This document shows, one piece after another, positions 61,307 through 64,000 of a DNA stretch of 64,000 bases (within the stretch, counting starts at the first letter, position 1; every line of letters starts with the position of its first letter). Source of the DNA: Desulfobacterales bacterium (GTDB taxonomy: Bacteria; Desulfobacterota; Desulfobacteria; Desulfobacterales; JAFDDL01); the NCBI GenBank assembly GCA_034003325.1, contig JAVEYW010000006.1, positions 192,362 through 256,361 of the forward strand, given 5' to 3'. Both the position numbers and the translations under genes were made by a program. The notes under the pieces are model-generated. The model did not search any database. It saw nothing but the letters and a program-made list of their open reading frames with translations, and was not told where the DNA came from.

Positions 61307-62329
61307 ATGCAATCGATAAACGAAGAAAGAAAATTTTTCCTGATGACGGAACAGACAAACCATCTGCACCAGCCGATTGCCACCCTCGCACACAAGGACG
61401 TTGCGAAGTTGCCCCAGAATTCAACCGTTCAGCAAGCATTGGACGACATCAGAGTAAATAAAAGGCTGGCAGACAGAATTGTCTATTTTTATGTGGTGGA
61501 CAGCAACGATCGATTGGTGGGTGTTGTGCCGACCCGGCGCCTGCTTGCTGCGCCCTTGGAGCAACGCATATACGAAGTGATGATCAGTTCCGTAATTACA
61601 ATTCCGATGACTGCAACGGTGTTGGAGGCCTACGAGTTTTTTATACTGCACAAGTTGCTTGCGTTTCCGGTGGTGGATGAACAAAAAAAGATATTGGGCG
61701 TGGTGGATATCGGAATGTTTACGGAAGATGCTTTTGATTTAGCCGATCAAAATAGCATGGACAGAGTGTTTGAGACGATCGGCTTTCGCCTCTTGCAGGT
61801 GCGAGACGCTTCACCGCTGCAGGCGTTCCGTTTCCGGTTTCCATGGCTATTGGCAACGATCACCAGCGGTACGGCTTGCGCATTGCTGGCCGGTGTTTAC
61901 GAGATGACATTGGCCAAAAGTTTGGTTCTGGCGTTTTTCCTGACGCTGGTTCTGGGATTGGGCGAGAGTGTCAGCATGCAGTCCATGACGGTCACCATTC
62001 AGGGGCTGCAGTCAAGATTACCGACGCTGAAATGGTTTGTGCAAGCACTCTGGCGCGAGACCGGTACGGCCTTGTTGCTGGGTGCCGCGTGTGGTATTTT
62101 GGTGGGCCTAATTGTCTGGCTATGGCGCGGGAATATAGTGTCGGGACTTGCCATTGGGTCCAGCCTCCTGCTGACGCTTTGCGCAGCCAGTTTATTCGGA
62201 CTAAGCATCCCGTCTCTGTTGCACAAGCTGAAGCTTGACCTGAAAATTGCGGCGGGTCCATTGACCCTGGCATTAACCGATATTTCTACACTCCTTATCT
62301 ACTTCAGTATCGCAGAGGCATTGCTATGA
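61307..62329 (+). CDS. MgtE-like divalent cation transporter with CBS pair, lacking the N domain
   Basis: 341 residues. Two CBS domains (about 15-150, with FYVVDSNDRLVGVVPTRRLL and FPVVDEQKKILGVVDI) precede an MgtE membrane domain with five helices (FRFRFPWLLATITSGTACALLAGVYE, LGLGESVSMQSMTVTIQGL). Canonical MgtE has an N-terminal Mg-sensing superhelical domain of about 130 residues, which is missing. It should transport Mg2+ or a related cation, with CBS gating. Start chosen for its AGGAG site. It is followed by a universal stress gene. Confidence 0.85.
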   Translation: MQSINEERKFFLMTEQTNHLHQPIATLAHKDVAKLPQNSTVQQALDDIRVNKRLADRIVYFYVVDSNDRLVGVVPTRRLLAAPLEQRIYEVMISSVITIPMTATVLEAYEFFILHKLLAFPVVDEQKKILGVVDIGMFTEDAFDLADQNSMDRVFETIGFRLLQVRDASPLQAFRFRFPWLLATITSGTACALLAGVYEMTLAKSLVLAFFLTLVLGLGESVSMQSMTVTIQGLQSRLPTLKWFVQALWRETGTALLLGAACGILVGLIVWLWRGNIVSGLAIGSSLLLTLCAASLFGLSIPSLLHKLKLDLKIAAGPLTLALTDISTLLIYFSIAEALL

Positions 62330-62413
62330 GAGAATCCCGATTATTGAACAAGAGCTATGGCTCTGTAAGATTGGCAAAACAAAGCATGCAGATTGTCCTA
62401 AGATGAGGTACGG

Positions 62414-63346
62414 ATGAAACAATTTCAAAACATTCTTTATGTGAATGAAGAAACGGTGGATCAATCTTCGGCAGTAGAACGTGCAGTCTCTCTGGCGGAG
62501 AACAACCAGGCAAAACTGACGATCATCGACGTAATCCCGCCTGTTAATGATGATTACCAGATGGAAACAATGAATTCACACATGCAGGCGTTAGAAGTCT
62601 TAATCGAGCCCTACCAGAATCGAATGAAAATCCAGCTCGATGTTCTGATGGGCAAGGTTTTCCTTGAGGCAATTCGTTCCGTACTGCTCAATTCGTATGA
62701 CTTGGTGATCAAGGCTGCGGAAAACCCCGATTTTATGAAAAGAGTATTTGGCAGCGACGATATGCATTTGCTGCGAAAATGCCCGTGTCCGATATGGCTC
62801 ATGAGGCAACTGGAAAAATCCAATTACGACTGCATTCTGGCGGCTGTTGATTTCAATCTTTTAGACCCTACAGCCTCAGAGCAGGCCCTTAACCTGGAGA
62901 TTCTTGAACTGGCCAGTTCGCTTGCGCTATCCGACTTTGCTTCCTTGCATATGGTCCATGCCTGGGAAGCCATGGCCGAAAGAGTCATGCTGGCGAGGGG
63001 GGACATCCCAAACAATACGATTGCCACCCACGTCGCAAACCAGTACTCGCTCCACCAAAAAGGACTATACAGGCTGGGCGAGACGTTGCGTGAAGGGATC
63101 GGCACCGATGCTTATGATATAATTTCTCCTCGCTCCCACCTGCCCAAGGGACCGGCGAAAAAGGTAATCGTGACCTTGGCGGAGCAGTTGCAGGCGGATC
63201 TTGTAGTCATGGGGACGGTTGCGCGCACAGGTATTTCGGGGCTGATCATCGGCAATACCGCCGAAGCTATTCTTGGTCAGCTATCATGTTCGGTGCTTGC
63301 CATAAAGCCCCCAGGATTTAAAACACCGGTAAAGCTCACCGAATAA
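62414..63346 (+). CDS. Tandem universal stress protein (UspE-like)
   Basis: 310 residues, two Usp domains (1-140 and 150-305). The second has the nucleotide-binding pattern VVMGTVARTGISGLIIGNTAEAILGQLSCSVLAIK. The first ends RKCPCPIWLMR, a degenerate counterpart. Tandem UspE-type proteins act in stress survival. It is 84 bp after the MgtE-like gene on the same strand, so the two may be co-transcribed. Confidence 0.9.
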   Translation: MKQFQNILYVNEETVDQSSAVERAVSLAENNQAKLTIIDVIPPVNDDYQMETMNSHMQALEVLIEPYQNRMKIQLDVLMGKVFLEAIRSVLLNSYDLVIKAAENPDFMKRVFGSDDMHLLRKCPCPIWLMRQLEKSNYDCILAAVDFNLLDPTASEQALNLEILELASSLALSDFASLHMVHAWEAMAERVMLARGDIPNNTIATHVANQYSLHQKGLYRLGETLREGIGTDAYDIISPRSHLPKGPAKKVIVTLAEQLQADLVVMGTVARTGISGLIIGNTAEAILGQLSCSVLAIKPPGFKTPVKLTE

Positions 63347-63820
63347 CGGATTTCTGGCCTGCCAATGGCGGATTGGCGAGCAACACGCAAATTCATGAAT
63401 CATTTCAGTGCGTTTTCGGCTCAGCTTTGGTGGTCTGTTAAGTTAGGTGTTACAGGCGTTCATTGTGTATGGAATCTGGGGGGGACGTTATGTTGCGACA
63501 TTTTTTATGTTGTGTGTTTGAGTCAAAGACCCAACGGTGTCCAACAATTCGAGATAATTTTTGCAATATTAGCGCGTTGGATGGGCATGAGAGCCATTTA
63601 GAGAGGTGCAGAAATAAGGGGGCAGGAAACAGGTATTTATGATGTTTGTTTCAGGGAACGAGGGCGGAAAGGCGGCTTGATGCGGTTGCGCATAAATCAC
63701 AAAGGAGCGGGAAGCGCAAGCATCGGCGAATGCTTCAAGCAGAGAGCATGGGTTGTTTAAGATGGCGATCTGACGCGGGGTCGGATGGACAGGCGGATTC
63801 TTTTCCCGAAGACTGAATCT
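63347..63820. other. Intergenic region near the right edge
   Basis: Contains several small frames on both strands, none with coding character. No terminator with a T run was recognised after the stress protein gene. Confidence 0.35.
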
Positions 63821-64000
63821 TCATTCCGTGAGGCGTTTCAGGGAGTAAATGCCGGTGAGTCCTGAAATCGACTTGGGGACCTTGTCCCGCTTGGACTGAA
63901 ATATTTCTTTTACTTTCCGGTAGGTGTCCAGGACAAAGGCCTTGCCGCCGATAATGCCCGGCGGAAGTTCGGGACGTTCCCAATATTTAAACATTTGGAA
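63821..64000 (-). CDS. C-terminal end of a gene beginning beyond the window
   Basis: The last 59 residues of a minus-strand protein: FQMFKYWERPELPPGIIGGK, then AFVLDTYRKVKEIF, ending SLKRLTE before TGA. The frame is open up to the window edge. A transposase- or phage-type protein is possible but unproven. Confidence 0.55.
   Translation of the reverse strand, partial: FQMFKYWERPELPPGIIGGKAFVLDTYRKVKEIFQSKRDKVPKSISGLTGIYSLKRLTE

Noticed and set aside
63365-63601. 78-codon plus-strand ORF after the stress protein gene
   Set aside because: Composition rich in Trp and Cys without pattern, no ribosome site, no family. Treated as non-coding.
63735-63983. 82-codon minus-strand ORF near the right edge
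   Set aside because: Overlaps another minus-strand frame that is open to the window edge and has more protein-like composition. Only one of the two can be real.

Overview
The window looks like the chromosome of a sulfate-reducing-type Desulfobacterota, most likely Desulfobacterales. The evidence is a cytochrome-linked Rnf complex in the order cytochrome-C-D-G-E-A-B, a PxxKW cysteine-rich protein, an ispE/tRNA-Gln/prs/rplY/pth/hppA/carD block, and a probable small selenoprotein. No sequence search was possible. Assignments rest on motifs, length and gene order read from the sequence.

Layout. (1) 1-10.2 kb, minus strand: lipopolysaccharide cluster with two sugar-kinase-like proteins, a GT4 glycosyltransferase, a membrane glycosyltransferase, lpxL, lpxK, waaA, lptG and lptF. 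(2) 10.5-21.6 kb, plus strand: a divergent Tpt1-like protein, serA, a DUF1844 protein, ispE, tRNA-Gln, prs, rplY, pth, hppA, carD, an RluD-type synthase, a 60-codon ORF with an in-frame TGA and a SECIS-like hairpin, and truA. (3) 21.6-30.3 kb: an aminotransferase and a PxxKW protein on the minus strand, then a five-heme cytochrome and rnfCDGEAB, with RnfB fused to a GltD-like flavoprotein. (4) 30.3-48.7 kb: argJ, an RsuA/RluB-type synthase, an NDP-sugar dehydrogenase, an SpmA-SpmB-type fusion, a NodIJ-type exporter, mltG, nagZ, tsaD, a WecA fusion, purM, an AlaC-like aminotransferase, hom, thrH, a thioesterase and a DUF167 protein. Related intergenic repeats lie after argJ and on both sides of tsaD.

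(5) 48.8 to about 60 kb: an integrated element next to an initiator tRNA. It carries a tyrosine integrase, an excisionase-like HTH protein, a structured RNA candidate, an RHH protein, a PD-(D/E)XK-like nuclease, and a minus-strand set of ImmA/IrrE peptidase, helical protein and sigma-like protein. Divergent from that set is a compact operon: DUF2188 protein, ubiquitin-like protein, E1-type ThiF enzyme with an extra N-terminal domain, and a DUF6527 protein. This looks like a bacterial ubiquitin-like conjugation system and is the most notable module here, together with the predicted selenoprotein. A second sigma-like protein, a MerR-type protein and a recombinase remnant follow.

(6) 60.9-64 kb: a small membrane protein, an MgtE-like CBS transporter, a tandem universal stress protein, and the end of a minus-strand gene leaving the window. 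The right end of the element could not be placed because no copy of the tRNA 3' end was seen downstream.

Working together: region 1 builds and exports lipid A and core. The Rnf complex and the membrane pyrophosphatase are the ion-pumping energy genes. serA, hom and thrH fit serine and threonine synthesis, with ThrH possibly serving both branches.
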